A stretch of DNA of 64,000 nt, taken from Rugamonas aquatica (GTDB taxonomy: Bacteria > Pseudomonadota > Gammaproteobacteria > Burkholderiales > Burkholderiaceae_D). Under the pieces are notes generated by a model. It saw nothing but the letters and a program-made list of their open reading frames with translations, had not been told where the DNA came from and searched no databases. Position 1 is the stretch's first letter, and each line of letters begins with the position of its first letter. The DNA lies in contig NZ_WHUG01000002.1 of assembly GCF_009380215.1 (NCBI RefSeq), forward strand, positions 124,001 through 188,000. The letters are read 5' to 3'. A program made the position numbers and the translations under genes. Below are positions 46,217-55,230 of this stretch, piece after piece.

Positions 46217-46859
46217 TCGCCGACAGCACCATATCGACGATGACCTGCTCGGCATCGTCGAAGTCCTTCTTCGTCAGCTGTTTGCGGTTCAACACCAGCG
46301 CCATCTGGGCCGAGAAGTCCGCATAGGACTGCGTCATCGCCCAGATCGCAAACAGCAGATGCGTCGCATTGATCGGCGCCACCTTGCCGGCGCTGATCCA
46401 CTTCTCGAACACCTCGATATCCTTGCGCAGCAGCGGCACCACGCGGCTCTGGATCTGCGCGCCGTACAACTGCGCGCCGCTGATCACTTCCATCGCATAC
46501 ACGCGCGACGCCCACGGCTGCTCGCGCGAGAACCGCAGCTTGGCCTGAATGTAGGTGCGCAGCACGTCGCGCGGATCCTGGTCCTCGGCGGCCAGGTTCT
46601 CCATCCGTTCCAGCCATTCGTCCAGCACCTCGTCCAGCACGCGCTGATACAGCGCCTGCTTGGTCGGGAAGTAGTACATCAGGTTCTGCTTCGACAGTCC
46701 GGCGTTCTCCGCCACGGTGGCGATGGACGTGCCTTCGTAGCCGCATTCGGCGAACACGCGCACCGCTTCGGCGGCGATGTCCGCTTCCAGTTTGTCGCGG
46801 TTGAGAACACGCCGTTTGATCTTCGGCGCTGGCTCTGCATTCAGTTTTGCTGTCGGCAT
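46179..46859 (-). CDS. TetR-family regulator resembling RutR
   Basis: A 226-residue TetR protein with HTH region FAECGYEGTSIATVAENAGL then SKQNLMYYFPTKQALYQRVL, and a C-terminal domain with the pattern of RutR/YcdC (KLRFSREQPWASRVYAMEVI, GKVAPINATHLLFAIWAMTQ, then SYADFSAQMALVL). RutR in enterobacteria senses uracil and controls pyrimidine use. Here it lies next to the reductive pyrimidine operon, so control of that operon is the natural inference; a matching operator is visible at 48439. Its start overlaps the MocR gene end by 19 bp, implying one transcript. Confidence 0.88.
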   Translation of the reverse strand: MPTAKLNAEPAPKIKRRVLNRDKLEADIAAEAVRVFAECGYEGTSIATVAENAGLSKQNLMYYFPTKQALYQRVLDEVLDEWLERMENLAAEDQDPRDVLRTYIQAKLRFSREQPWASRVYAMEVISGAQLYGAQIQSRVVPLLRKDIEVFEKWISAGKVAPINATHLLFAIWAMTQSYADFSAQMALVLNRKQLTKKDFDDAEQVIVDMVLSAISVPQPACGDAP

Positions 46860-48316
46860 GTGAGTCTCAGGAAGGTCAGGAGTTGAGGATGGTCGGTGTA
46901 GGCCACGTTGAAGCGGAACCAGATCGATTCCGGCGCGCGCAGCATGAAGAAATCGCACGGCGACAGCAGGATGCCGGATTTGAGCGCCAGGTCGGCGATG
47001 ATCTTGCCGTTCCATTCGGCGGTGGGCGCGGTGCTCCAGCCGGCGCTGACGAACATGCCGCCGCGCGGCTTGGCCAGCGGCTCCATGCCGGCGCTGCGCA
47101 GGCTGTCGATGGCGCGTTCGCGGCCGGCCTCCAGTTGCGCGATCAGCTTTTCCACCATGCGCTTGTAGGGCCGCGCCGTGATGGCGTGGTAGACGGCGCG
47201 CTCGTTGATCTCGGAAGTGGTCAGCCCGGCCAGCATCTTCACGCGCAGCAGCTCGGGGGTCAGCGAGGCCGAGGCGCAGATCGAGCCGACCCGCAGCACC
47301 GGCGACAGGGTCTTGGAAAAACTGCCGACGCGGATCACGCGCCGCAGGCCATCCATCGCCGCCAGCGATGCCTCGCCGCGCGGCGCCAGTTCGCGGTAGA
47401 TGTCGTCCTCCACCAGCCAGAAGTCGAACTGCTCGGCCACGCCCAGCAGGCGGTGCGCCTGCGCCACGCTGAGCGAAGTGCCCAGCGGGTTTTGCAGCAC
47501 CGTGTTGACGAACATGAGCTTGGGCTGGGTCTGCGCGGCCTGCCGCGCCAGCGCGTCGAAATCGAGGCCGTTCTCGCCGCGCGGTATGCCGACCGCCACG
47601 CAGCCGTGGTGGCGTATCAGCGACAGCAGGTTGCTGTAGCCGGGGTCTTCGACGAAGACGGTGTCGCCCGGCTTGGTCAGCGTGCGCAGGATCAGGTCGA
47701 AGGCGTGGGTGGCGCCGTGGGTCAGCAGCACCTGCTCCGGCTCGACCGGGAACAGCTCGTCGCTCAGCGTGGCCGACAACTGCTGGCGCAGCGAGGGGAA
47801 GCCGAGCGGGTGGCCGTAGCCGCGCAGGCGGTTGGCCGGGATGCGCATCGCGTGGCGTACGGCGTCGAGGATGGTGTCTTCGCCGTACCACTCGGGCGGC
47901 AGCCAGCCGGCGCCGACGGCCAGTGCGTCCGAGGTGCCGGAATACAGGTCGGGGGTGAGGGCGTCGATGGCGGTCGGCGTCACCTGCAGCATCGACGGCA
48001 GCAGTGTTGCGGGAACGTCCTGGCGGGCCACGAAATAGCCGGAACCGCGGCGCGAGGACAACAGCCCCAGCGTCACCAGACGGTCATAGGATTCGACAAC
48101 TGTAAAGGTGCTGATGCCATTACACTTCGCGAATTGCCGCACCGAGGGCATTTTCGTTCCCACGCGCAACTCCCGGCGGCCGACCATACCACTGATGGCC
48201 GAGACGATCTGGTCGACCAGGCTGCCCTTCCTGCTGCGCTCTATGGCGAGCACCGGCCAGCCGCCGGCATCGGGCGCGCAGTCCGCTTGATCGATCACAG
48301 AATTCGCTGCTTCCAT
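46841..48316 (-). CDS. MocR-type regulator (GntR HTH fused to aminotransferase fold)
   Basis: A 491-residue MocR/PdxR/GabR-like protein. The N-terminal GntR winged helix (LVDQIVSAISGMVGRRELRV, MPSVRQFAKCNGISTFTVVE) is joined to a fold-type I PLP domain with LLTHGATHAFDLILRTL, VEDPGYSNLL and the PLP-lysine segment RVGSFSKTLSPVLRVG. Such proteins bind PLP plus an amino compound as effector. The ATG at 48316 has GGAG six bases upstream and is preferred to the TTG at 48328. It is divergent from an omega-amino acid aminotransferase gene, so beta-alanine or beta-aminoisobutyrate is a reasonable effector guess. Confidence 0.92.
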   Translation of the reverse strand: MEAANSVIDQADCAPDAGGWPVLAIERSRKGSLVDQIVSAISGMVGRRELRVGTKMPSVRQFAKCNGISTFTVVESYDRLVTLGLLSSRRGSGYFVARQDVPATLLPSMLQVTPTAIDALTPDLYSGTSDALAVGAGWLPPEWYGEDTILDAVRHAMRIPANRLRGYGHPLGFPSLRQQLSATLSDELFPVEPEQVLLTHGATHAFDLILRTLTKPGDTVFVEDPGYSNLLSLIRHHGCVAVGIPRGENGLDFDALARQAAQTQPKLMFVNTVLQNPLGTSLSVAQAHRLLGVAEQFDFWLVEDDIYRELAPRGEASLAAMDGLRRVIRVGSFSKTLSPVLRVGSICASASLTPELLRVKMLAGLTTSEINERAVYHAITARPYKRMVEKLIAQLEAGRERAIDSLRSAGMEPLAKPRGGMFVSAGWSTAPTAEWNGKIIADLALKSGILLSPCDFFMLRAPESIWFRFNVAYTDHPQLLTFLRLTCRQQN

Positions 48317-48339
48317 CCTTGACTCCAATGACTGCCGAA

Positions 48340-48387
48340 ATCAAAACTGTAGTGTTTTTGTTGCCAGTACGGTTGGACAGTTTTGAT
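48340..48387. promoter_or_regulatory. 11-bp perfect inverted repeat, candidate MocR site
   Basis: ATCAAAACTGT (48340-48350) and ACAGTTTTGAT (48377-48387) are perfect inverted copies 26 bp apart, immediately upstream of the MocR gene and 120 bp or more before the divergent aminotransferase gene. Centre-to-centre spacing is 37 bp, so a looped or extended dimer site is possible. Confidence 0.55.
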
Positions 48388-48438
48388 ATTTGTGTATCTG
48401 TGCCATAGTTGTTGCGCTGTCTATTATTGCATCATCAT

Positions 48439-48454
48439 TTTGCCAACTGGTAAA
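48439..48454. promoter_or_regulatory. RutR-like operator before the pyrimidine operon
   Basis: TTTGCCA-AC-TGGTAAA matches the enterobacterial RutR consensus TTGACCA-N2-TGGTCAA at 11 of 14 defined positions and is palindromic at 6 of 7 pairs. It lies 52 bp upstream of the aminotransferase start, and the TTGCCA inside could serve as a -35, so binding would be expected to repress. The consensus is from memory of E. coli; no search was done. Confidence 0.55.
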
Positions 48455-48506
48455 TTTTTTTACGGTTCGTCAAAAATATCCGCAAGTTAGTTCCCAGGAG
48501 ATGAGC

Positions 48507-49823
48507 ATGAACGAGTCCAGACCTGAATCGATGGCGTCCTTCTGGATGCCTTTCACGAACAACCGCGATTTCAAAGCCCATCCGCGCCTGCTGGTATCGG
48601 CGGAAGGCATGTACTACAAGGACGTCGACGGCAACAGCATCCTGGACGGCACCGCCGGCCTGTGGTGCGTACCTTGCGGCCACGCTCAGCCGAAGATCGT
48701 CGCCGCCGTGCGCGAGATGGTGGGCCAGCTCGATTTCGCGCCGACCTTCCAGATGGGCCACCCGGCCGCCTTCGACCTGGCCGAAAAACTGATGGAGTAC
48801 ACCAACCACAAGTTCGGCCATGTGTTCTACACCAACTCCGGTTCCGAGGCGGTGGACACGGCGCTGAAGATCGCGCTGGCGTATCACAAGGCGCGCGGTG
48901 AAGCGAGCCGCACGCGCCTGATCGGCCGTGAGCGCGGCTACCACGGCGTCGGTTTCGGCGGCATCTCGGTCGGCGGCATCGCCGGCAACCGCAAGCCCTA
49001 CGGCGTGATGCTGCCCGGCGTGGACCACCTGCCGCACACGCACAACCTGGAGAAGAACGCCTACACGCGCGGCGAACCGGAATACGGCACCGAGCTGGCC
49101 GACGAACTGGAACGCATCGTCGCGCTGCACGACGCATCGACCATCGCCGCGGTGATCGTCGAACCGGTGGCCGGTTCCACCGGCGTGCTGATACCGCCGA
49201 AGGGCTATCTGAAACGCCTGCGCGAGCTGTGCACCAAGCACGGCATCCTGCTGATCTTCGATGAAGTGATTACGGGCTTCGGCCGTTTGACGACGCCTTT
49301 CGCGGCCGACTACTTCGACGTCGAGCCGGACATGATGACCACCGCCAAAGGCCTGACCAACGGCGTGATTCCGATGGGCGCGGTGTTCAGCAAAAAACAC
49401 ATCCACGACGCCTTCATGGAAGCGCCGGCCGGCATTGAGCTGTTCCACGGTTATACCTACTCGGGCCACCCGGTCGCCTGCGCCGCCTCGCTGGCGACGC
49501 TGGAAGTGTTCAAGGAACAGAAGATCCTCGAACACGCGGCCGGCATGGCCGAGTACTGGGCCGATGCGGTGCACTCGCTCAAAGGCCTGCCGCACGTGAT
49601 CGACATCCGCACCATCGGCCTGATCGCCGGCATCGAGCTGGCGCCTATCGCCGGCAAGCCGGGCGCGCGCGCCTTCGCCGCCTTCAAGCAGGCCTTTGCG
49701 GACGGTGTCTTGATACGCACCACCGGCGACATCATCGCCCTGTCGCCGCCGCTGGTGCTGGAGAAAAAACACATCGACGAACTTTTTGGAAAGCTGACGA
49801 CGGTACTTAAAAACTTAAACTAA
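48507..49823 (+). CDS. omega-amino acid (beta-alanine):pyruvate aminotransferase
   Basis: A 438-residue class III aminotransferase. Family marks: ASFWMPFTNNRDFKAHPRLL (the N-terminal signature of beta-alanine-pyruvate transaminases), FYTNSGSEAVDTALKIAL, ERGYHGVGFGG, LLIFDEVITGFGR and the PLP lysine in TTAKGLTNGVIPMGAV. It would move the amino group of beta-alanine or beta-aminoisobutyrate to pyruvate, giving malonate or methylmalonate semialdehyde plus alanine. AGGAG at 48496-48500 selects the ATG at 48507 over that at 48501. First gene of the catabolic operon, followed by ald and mmsA. Confidence 0.92.
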   Translation: MNESRPESMASFWMPFTNNRDFKAHPRLLVSAEGMYYKDVDGNSILDGTAGLWCVPCGHAQPKIVAAVREMVGQLDFAPTFQMGHPAAFDLAEKLMEYTNHKFGHVFYTNSGSEAVDTALKIALAYHKARGEASRTRLIGRERGYHGVGFGGISVGGIAGNRKPYGVMLPGVDHLPHTHNLEKNAYTRGEPEYGTELADELERIVALHDASTIAAVIVEPVAGSTGVLIPPKGYLKRLRELCTKHGILLIFDEVITGFGRLTTPFAADYFDVEPDMMTTAKGLTNGVIPMGAVFSKKHIHDAFMEAPAGIELFHGYTYSGHPVACAASLATLEVFKEQKILEHAAGMAEYWADAVHSLKGLPHVIDIRTIGLIAGIELAPIAGKPGARAFAAFKQAFADGVLIRTTGDIIALSPPLVLEKKHIDELFGKLTTVLKNLN

Positions 49824-49836
49824 CGAGGAGAACACC

Positions 49837-50952
49837 ATGCTGGTAGGCGTCCCAAAAGAGATCAAAAACCAGGAGTCCCGAGTTGGCCTTACCCCGGCCA
49901 GCGTCAAGGAACTCGTATTGCGTGGCCATCAAGTACTTGTACAAAAAAACGCCGGTGTCGCCATCGGCTTGAGCGATGCGATGTATGAGGGCGCGGGCGC
50001 CACCATCATCGACACGGCGTCCGAAATCTTCGAGCGCGCCGAGATGATCGTCAAAGTGAAAGAGCCGCAGCCGGAAGAATGCGCGATGCTGCGCAAGGGC
50101 CAGATCCTCTACACCTACCTGCACCTGGCGCCGGACCCGGAACAGACCAAGGCGCTGCTGGAATCGGGCGCGGTCTGCATCGCCTACGAAACCATCACCG
50201 GCGCCAACGGCGGCTTGCCGCTGCTGGCGCCGATGAGCGAAGTGGCGGGACGCATGTCGATACAGGCCGGCGCCGCGCACCTGGAAAAATCCAAGGGCGG
50301 CATGGGCCTGCTGCTGGGCGGCGTGCCTGGCGTGGCGCCAGGCCACGTCGCCATCATCGGCGCCGGCGTGGTCGGCACCAATGCCTTGCAGATGGCGGTC
50401 GGCATTGGCGCACGCGTGACGATCCTGGACAAGAACATCGACCGCCTGCGCCAGCTGGACCTCATCTACGGCAACCGCATCTCCACCATGTATTCGAACG
50501 CGCACTCGATCGAGGAAGCGGTACTCGATGCGGACCTGGTGATCGGCGGCGTGCTGGTGCCCGGCGCGGCTGCGCCCAAGCTGGTGACGAAGGACATGAT
50601 CGCGCGCATGAAGCCGGGCGCGGTGGTGGTGGACGTCGCCATCGACCAGGGCGGCTGCTTCGAAACCTCGCACGCCACCACGCACGAAAAGCCGACCTAC
50701 GTGGTCGACGGCGTGATCCACTACTGCGTGGCCAACATGCCGGGCGCCGTCGCCCGCACGTCGACCTTCGCATTGAATAACGCAACCATCGGCCACGCGG
50801 TAGCGCTGGCCGACAAGGGCTGGCAGAAAGCGCTGAAAGCCAACCCGCACCTGAAGAACGGATTGAACGTTTGTCTCGGCCACGTCACCTACGAAGCGGT
50901 GGCGCACGGCCTTGGCTATGCCTATGTGGACGCGGACAGCCTGCTGGGCTGA
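49837..50952 (+). CDS. ald: alanine dehydrogenase
   Basis: A 371-residue NAD-dependent L-alanine dehydrogenase of standard length: MLVGVPKEIKNQESRVGLTP start, VKVKEPQPEE, the catalytic-His segment YTYLHLAPD, SEVAGRMSIQAGAAHLEKSK, the Rossmann GAGVVGTNALQMAVG and DQGGCFETS. It oxidises alanine to pyruvate and ammonia. Placed between the alanine-producing aminotransferase and mmsA, it can regenerate the pyruvate acceptor and release the nitrogen, closing a cycle. GAGGAG lies before the ATG. Confidence 0.95.
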   Translation: MLVGVPKEIKNQESRVGLTPASVKELVLRGHQVLVQKNAGVAIGLSDAMYEGAGATIIDTASEIFERAEMIVKVKEPQPEECAMLRKGQILYTYLHLAPDPEQTKALLESGAVCIAYETITGANGGLPLLAPMSEVAGRMSIQAGAAHLEKSKGGMGLLLGGVPGVAPGHVAIIGAGVVGTNALQMAVGIGARVTILDKNIDRLRQLDLIYGNRISTMYSNAHSIEEAVLDADLVIGGVLVPGAAAPKLVTKDMIARMKPGAVVVDVAIDQGGCFETSHATTHEKPTYVVDGVIHYCVANMPGAVARTSTFALNNATIGHAVALADKGWQKALKANPHLKNGLNVCLGHVTYEAVAHGLGYAYVDADSLLG

Positions 50953-50972
50953 ACGCTTTTTGAAAGAAGATC

Positions 50973-52475
50973 ATGAGTAACCTGGACACCATCACCCATT
51001 ACATCAACGGCGTTAAAGTCGATACGCAAAGCGGCCGCTACGCGGACGTGTTCAATCCCGCGCTGGGCGAACCGGTGGCCAGGGTCGCCTTGGGTACGAC
51101 GGAAGAAGTCGATGCCGCCGTGCGCGCTGCGGAAGCGGCTTTCCCGTCGTGGTCCGCCACGCCGCCGCTGACGCGCGCCCGTGTGTTGTTCAAGTACCTG
51201 CAACTGTGCCAGCAGCACACCGACGAATTCGCGGCGATGCTGACCCGCGAACATGGCAAGACCTTCGCCGATGCACAGGGCGAAGTGGCACGCGGTATCG
51301 AGATGGTGGAATTCGCGGTCGGCATTCCGCAGCTGCTGAAGGGCGAGTTCACCGACCAGATCTCACGCGGCATCGACGCCTGGTCGATGCGCCAGGCGCT
51401 GGGTGTGGTGGCCGGCATCACGCCGTTCAACTTCCCGGTGATGGTGCCGATGTGGATGTTCCCGGTGGCGCTGGCATGCGGTAACACCTTTATTCTCAAG
51501 CCTTCCGAGCGCGATCCGTCGCCGTCGCTGCTGCATGCGCGGCTGCTGAAGGAAGCCGGTTTGCCGGACGGCGTGTTCAACGTCATCCAGGGCGACAAGG
51601 TGACGGTCGATGCGCTGCTCGATCATCCTGTAGTGCAGGCGGTGAGCTTCGTCGGATCGACGCCGATTGCCGAATACATCTACTCGCGTGGCTGCGCTGC
51701 GGGCAAACGCGTGCAGGCATTGGGCGGCGCTAAGAACCACATGGTTGTCATGCCGGATGCGGACATGGAGATGACCGTCGATGCGCTGATGGGCGCGGCC
51801 TACGGTTCCGCCGGTGAGCGCTGCATGGCGATCTCCGTGGTGGTGGCGGTCGGCGATGCCGGCGACAAGATCGTCGACGCACTGGCAAAGCGCACTGCCG
51901 CACTGAAAGTGCGCGACGGTATGGCGTCGGATGCCGAAATGGGGCCTGTCGTTTCAAGCGCGGCCAAGCAGCGTATCGAACGCTTGATCGGCGAGGGTGT
52001 GGAGCAGGGCGCGAAACTGGTGGTCGATGGACGCAACCACGTGGTAGCTGGACGCGAGAACGGCTTCTTCATCGGCGGTACTCTGTTCGATCACGTCACG
52101 CCGGATATGACGATCTACAAGGAAGAGATTTTTGGCCCCGTGCTGTGCATGTTGCGTTCACCGGATGTGGGCAGCGCGGTGGAGCTTATCAATCGCAATG
52201 AATACGGCAACGGCGTGGCGATCTACACACGCGACGGCGGCGTGGCACGCGAGTTCGTGCGCCAGATACAGGTCGGCATGGTCGGCGTGAACGTGCCGCT
52301 GCCGGTGCCGATGGCCTTCAACAGTTTCGGCGGGTGGAAGCGCAGCCTGTTCGGCGACCATCATGCTTACGGTCCCGAAGGCGTGCGTTTCTACACGCGC
52401 CACAAGGCAGTGATGCAGCGCTGGCCGAACACCGCAAGCGCTGGCGCAGAATTTGCATTCCCTCAGATGAAGTAA
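50973..52475 (+). CDS. mmsA: CoA-acylating (methyl)malonate-semialdehyde dehydrogenase
   Basis: A 500-residue ALDH of the MmsA class: [79 protein letters not shown] and the nucleophile in [12 protein letters not shown]. MmsA has Asn-His rather than the general-base Glu of ordinary ALDHs, and [10 protein letters not shown] here fits. It oxidatively decarboxylates malonate semialdehyde to acetyl-CoA and methylmalonate semialdehyde to propionyl-CoA, the last step for uracil and thymine carbon. It lies 20 bp after ald. Confidence 0.95.
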   Translation: MSNLDTITHYINGVKVDTQSGRYADVFNPALGEPVARVALGTTEEVDAAVRAAEAAFPSWSATPPLTRARVLFKYLQLCQQHTDEFAAMLTREHGKTFADAQGEVARGIEMVEFAVGIPQLLKGEFTDQISRGIDAWSMRQALGVVAGITPFNFPVMVPMWMFPVALACGNTFILKPSERDPSPSLLHARLLKEAGLPDGVFNVIQGDKVTVDALLDHPVVQAVSFVGSTPIAEYIYSRGCAAGKRVQALGGAKNHMVVMPDADMEMTVDALMGAAYGSAGERCMAISVVVAVGDAGDKIVDALAKRTAALKVRDGMASDAEMGPVVSSAAKQRIERLIGEGVEQGAKLVVDGRNHVVAGRENGFFIGGTLFDHVTPDMTIYKEEIFGPVLCMLRSPDVGSAVELINRNEYGNGVAIYTRDGGVAREFVRQIQVGMVGVNVPLPVPMAFNSFGGWKRSLFGDHHAYGPEGVRFYTRHKAVMQRWPNTASAGAEFAFPQMK

Positions 52476-52503
52476 ATAGCAAACATCTTAGCCAGGAAAT
52501 CGT

Positions 52504-53874
52504 ATGATGATCGAATCTCTCAAATACATGCCCCAGCCGAAGGAAGCCAATGCCACACTGGCTGAACACTTCACCGACCTGGCGCCAGCGCTGAATGCGC
52601 GCCAGGCAGCGATTGAAAGTTCGCGCTGCCTGTATTGCTACGATGCGCCGTGCACACGCATCTGCCCGTCCGATATCGACGTCGCCAGTTTCATCCGCAA
52701 TATCCACGACGAGAACATCAACGGCGCGGCCGTCGGCATCCTGAAGCAGAACATCCTGGGTGGCAGCTGCTCGCGCGTCTGTCCGACCGAGATCCTGTGC
52801 GAGGACGCCTGCGTGCGCAATCACGATGCCGAAGGCCAGCCGGTGAAGATTGGCCTGCTGCAGCGCTACGCCATCGACAACATGAGCATCGCCGAACATC
52901 CGTTCAAGCGTGCCGCATCGACTGGCAAGAAGATCGCCGTGGTAGGCGCAGGCCCCGCAGGCCTGTCGTGCGCGCACCGCCTGGCGATGCTGGGCAACGA
53001 CGTGGTCATCTTCGAAGCGAAAGAAAAATCCGGCGGCCTGAATGAATACGGCATCGCCAAGTACAAACTGACCGATAACTTCGCGCAGAAGGAAGTGGAC
53101 TTCCTGCTGCAAATCGGCGGCATCGAAATCAAACACGGCCAGGCGCTGGGCGGCAACGTGCAACTGAAAGACCTGCACGCACAATACGACGCCGTCTTCC
53201 TCGGCCTGGGCCTGGGCGCCAGCAAGCAGCTGGGCCTGACCGGCGAGGACGCGCCAGGCCTGCTGGCCGCCGTCGACTACATCGCCGCGCTGCGCCAGGC
53301 CGATGACCTGAGCAAGCTGCCGCTGCCTGCACGCGCCATCGTCATCGGCGCCGGCAACACCGCCATCGACATGGCGGTGCAGATCCAGCGCCTGGGCGCG
53401 GAAGAGGTAACGCTGGTGTACCGTCGCGGCTTCGATGCGATGAGCGCCACCGAACACGAACAACACATCGCGAAAGAAAACCAGGTCCGCATGCGTACCT
53501 GGGCCCAGCCGCAGCAAGTGCTGCTGGATGAAGCGGGCCGCGTGCGCGGCATGCGCTTCGAGAAAACCGCAATCGTCAACGGCCGCCTGGCCGGCACCGG
53601 CGAGACCTTCGAGATCGCGGCCGACGCGATCTTCAAGGCCATCGGCCAGGGCATGGACGAAAAGAGCATCAGTGATCCACTGGCGAAGACGCTGAAACGC
53701 GACGGTGACAAAATCCACGTCGACGATCAGTTCCGCACAGTCCTGCCGCGCATCTACGCCGGCGGCGACTGTGTGGCGCCCGGACAGGATCTGACGGTGC
53801 AGGCGGTACAGCACGGGAAACTGGCGGCACACGCCATCCATCAAGACATCAACGGTATGAAGGAGGCTGCATAA
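52504..53874 (+). CDS. preT: dihydropyrimidine dehydrogenase subunit PreT (flavin/Fe-S)
   Basis: A 456-residue protein of the GltD-like oxidoreductase family. N-terminal Fe-S cysteines are in RCLYCYDAPCTRICPSDID (Cys42, 45, 50, 54) and GSCSRVCPTEILCEDACVRN; the FAD site is VVGAGPAGLSCAHRL, a second nucleotide fold is IVIGAGNTAIDMAVQ, and YAGGDCVAPGQDLTVQA closes the FAD site. It takes electrons from NAD(P)H and passes them to PreA, reducing uracil and thymine to the dihydro forms. It overlaps preA by one base (TAATG). Start at 52504 or 52507 (tandem ATG). Confidence 0.94.
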   Translation: MMIESLKYMPQPKEANATLAEHFTDLAPALNARQAAIESSRCLYCYDAPCTRICPSDIDVASFIRNIHDENINGAAVGILKQNILGGSCSRVCPTEILCEDACVRNHDAEGQPVKIGLLQRYAIDNMSIAEHPFKRAASTGKKIAVVGAGPAGLSCAHRLAMLGNDVVIFEAKEKSGGLNEYGIAKYKLTDNFAQKEVDFLLQIGGIEIKHGQALGGNVQLKDLHAQYDAVFLGLGLGASKQLGLTGEDAPGLLAAVDYIAALRQADDLSKLPLPARAIVIGAGNTAIDMAVQIQRLGAEEVTLVYRRGFDAMSATEHEQHIAKENQVRMRTWAQPQQVLLDEAGRVRGMRFEKTAIVNGRLAGTGETFEIAADAIFKAIGQGMDEKSISDPLAKTLKRDGDKIHVDDQFRTVLPRIYAGGDCVAPGQDLTVQAVQHGKLAAHAIHQDINGMKEAA

Positions 53875-55169
53875 TGGCTGACCTGAGCATAGAATTCTGC
53901 GGCATCAAGTCCATCAATCCGTTCTGGCTGGCCTCCGCGCCGCCGACGGACAAGGCTTACAACGTGGTGCGCGCATTTGAAGCAGGGTGGGGCGGCGTGG
54001 TGTGGAAGACGCTGGGCGAAGACCCGGCCGCCGTCAACGTATCGTCGCGCTATTCCGCGCACTACGGCAAGAACCGCGAAGTCCTCGGCTTCAACAACAT
54101 CGAGCTGATTACCGACCGCTCGCTGGAAATCAACCTGACCGAAATCACGCAGGTGAAGAAGGATTGGCCGGATCGCGTCATCATCGTCTCGCTGATGCTG
54201 CCGTGCGAAGAGAAACTGTGGGCCGACATCCTGCCGCTGGTGGAAGCCACCGGCGCCGACGGCATCGAGCTTAACTTCGGCTGCCCGCACGGCATGCCGG
54301 AACGCGGCATGGGCGCGGCCGTCGGCCAGGTGCCCGAATACGTGGAGATGGTCACGCGCTGGTGCAAGACACACTCCAAGCTGCCGGTCATCGTCAAGCT
54401 CACACCCAACATCACCGACGTGCGCGCACCAGCGCGCGCCGCCAAGGCTGGTGGCGCCGATGCGGTCTCGCTGATTAACACCATCAACTCCATCACCCAT
54501 CTGGACCTGGACCAGATGGTGGCCTTCCCGATCGTGGGCGGCGCCAGCACGCACGGCGGCTATTGCGGTTCCGCCGTCAAGCCGATTGCGCTGAACATGG
54601 TGGCCGAGATCGCGCGCGATCCGCAGACCAAGGGCTTGCCGATTTCCGGCATCGGCGGCATCGGCAACTGGCGCGACGCGGCGGAGTTCATGGCGCTGGG
54701 TTCGGGCTGCGTGCAGGTCTGCACCGCCGCCATGCTGCACGGCTTCCGCATCGTCGAAGAGATGAAGGATGGCCTGTCGCGCTGGATGGACGAGAAGGGC
54801 TACGAGAGCATCAGTGAATTCGTCGGCAAGGCGGTGCCGAATACGACGGACTGGAAATACCTGAACATGAACTATCAGGTGATCGCGCAGATCAACCAGG
54901 ACGACTGTATCAAGTGCGGCCGCTGTTACGTGGCATGCGAGGACACGTCGCACCAGTCGATCGCGCAGTTGATCGATGAGGCCACCGGCACGCGTACGTA
55001 TGAGGTCATAAAAGAGGAATGCGTGGGCTGCAATCTGTGCGAAATCACCTGCCCGGTGCAAGGCTGCATCACGATGGTGCCGCAGGATACAGGCAAGCCA
55101 TACATGAACTGGACCCAAGACCCGCGCAACCCGCGCGCGGAGAACATCAAGGTGACCGAAACAGTATAA
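53874..55169 (+). CDS. preA: dihydropyrimidine dehydrogenase catalytic subunit PreA
   Basis: A 431-residue FMN barrel plus ferredoxin-like tail. The dihydroorotate-dehydrogenase-like part has INPFWLASAPPTDK, NFGCPHGMPERGMG and the active-site region SLINTINSITHLDLD; two 4Fe-4S clusters are bound by CIKCGRCYVACEDTS and CVGCNLCEITCPVQGC near the C-terminus. It reduces uracil/thymine using electrons from PreT. Length and order match E. coli PreA and the C-terminal half of mammalian DPYD. Its start overlaps the preT stop. Confidence 0.95.
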   Translation: MADLSIEFCGIKSINPFWLASAPPTDKAYNVVRAFEAGWGGVVWKTLGEDPAAVNVSSRYSAHYGKNREVLGFNNIELITDRSLEINLTEITQVKKDWPDRVIIVSLMLPCEEKLWADILPLVEATGADGIELNFGCPHGMPERGMGAAVGQVPEYVEMVTRWCKTHSKLPVIVKLTPNITDVRAPARAAKAGGADAVSLINTINSITHLDLDQMVAFPIVGGASTHGGYCGSAVKPIALNMVAEIARDPQTKGLPISGIGGIGNWRDAAEFMALGSGCVQVCTAAMLHGFRIVEEMKDGLSRWMDEKGYESISEFVGKAVPNTTDWKYLNMNYQVIAQINQDDCIKCGRCYVACEDTSHQSIAQLIDEATGTRTYEVIKEECVGCNLCEITCPVQGCITMVPQDTGKPYMNWTQDPRNPRAENIKVTETV

Positions 55170-55230
55170 ACGGTATATAGGTACGGAACTTGCAGCGATA
55201 GAAGGAACATCAACCTTTGGAGAAAGCCCC

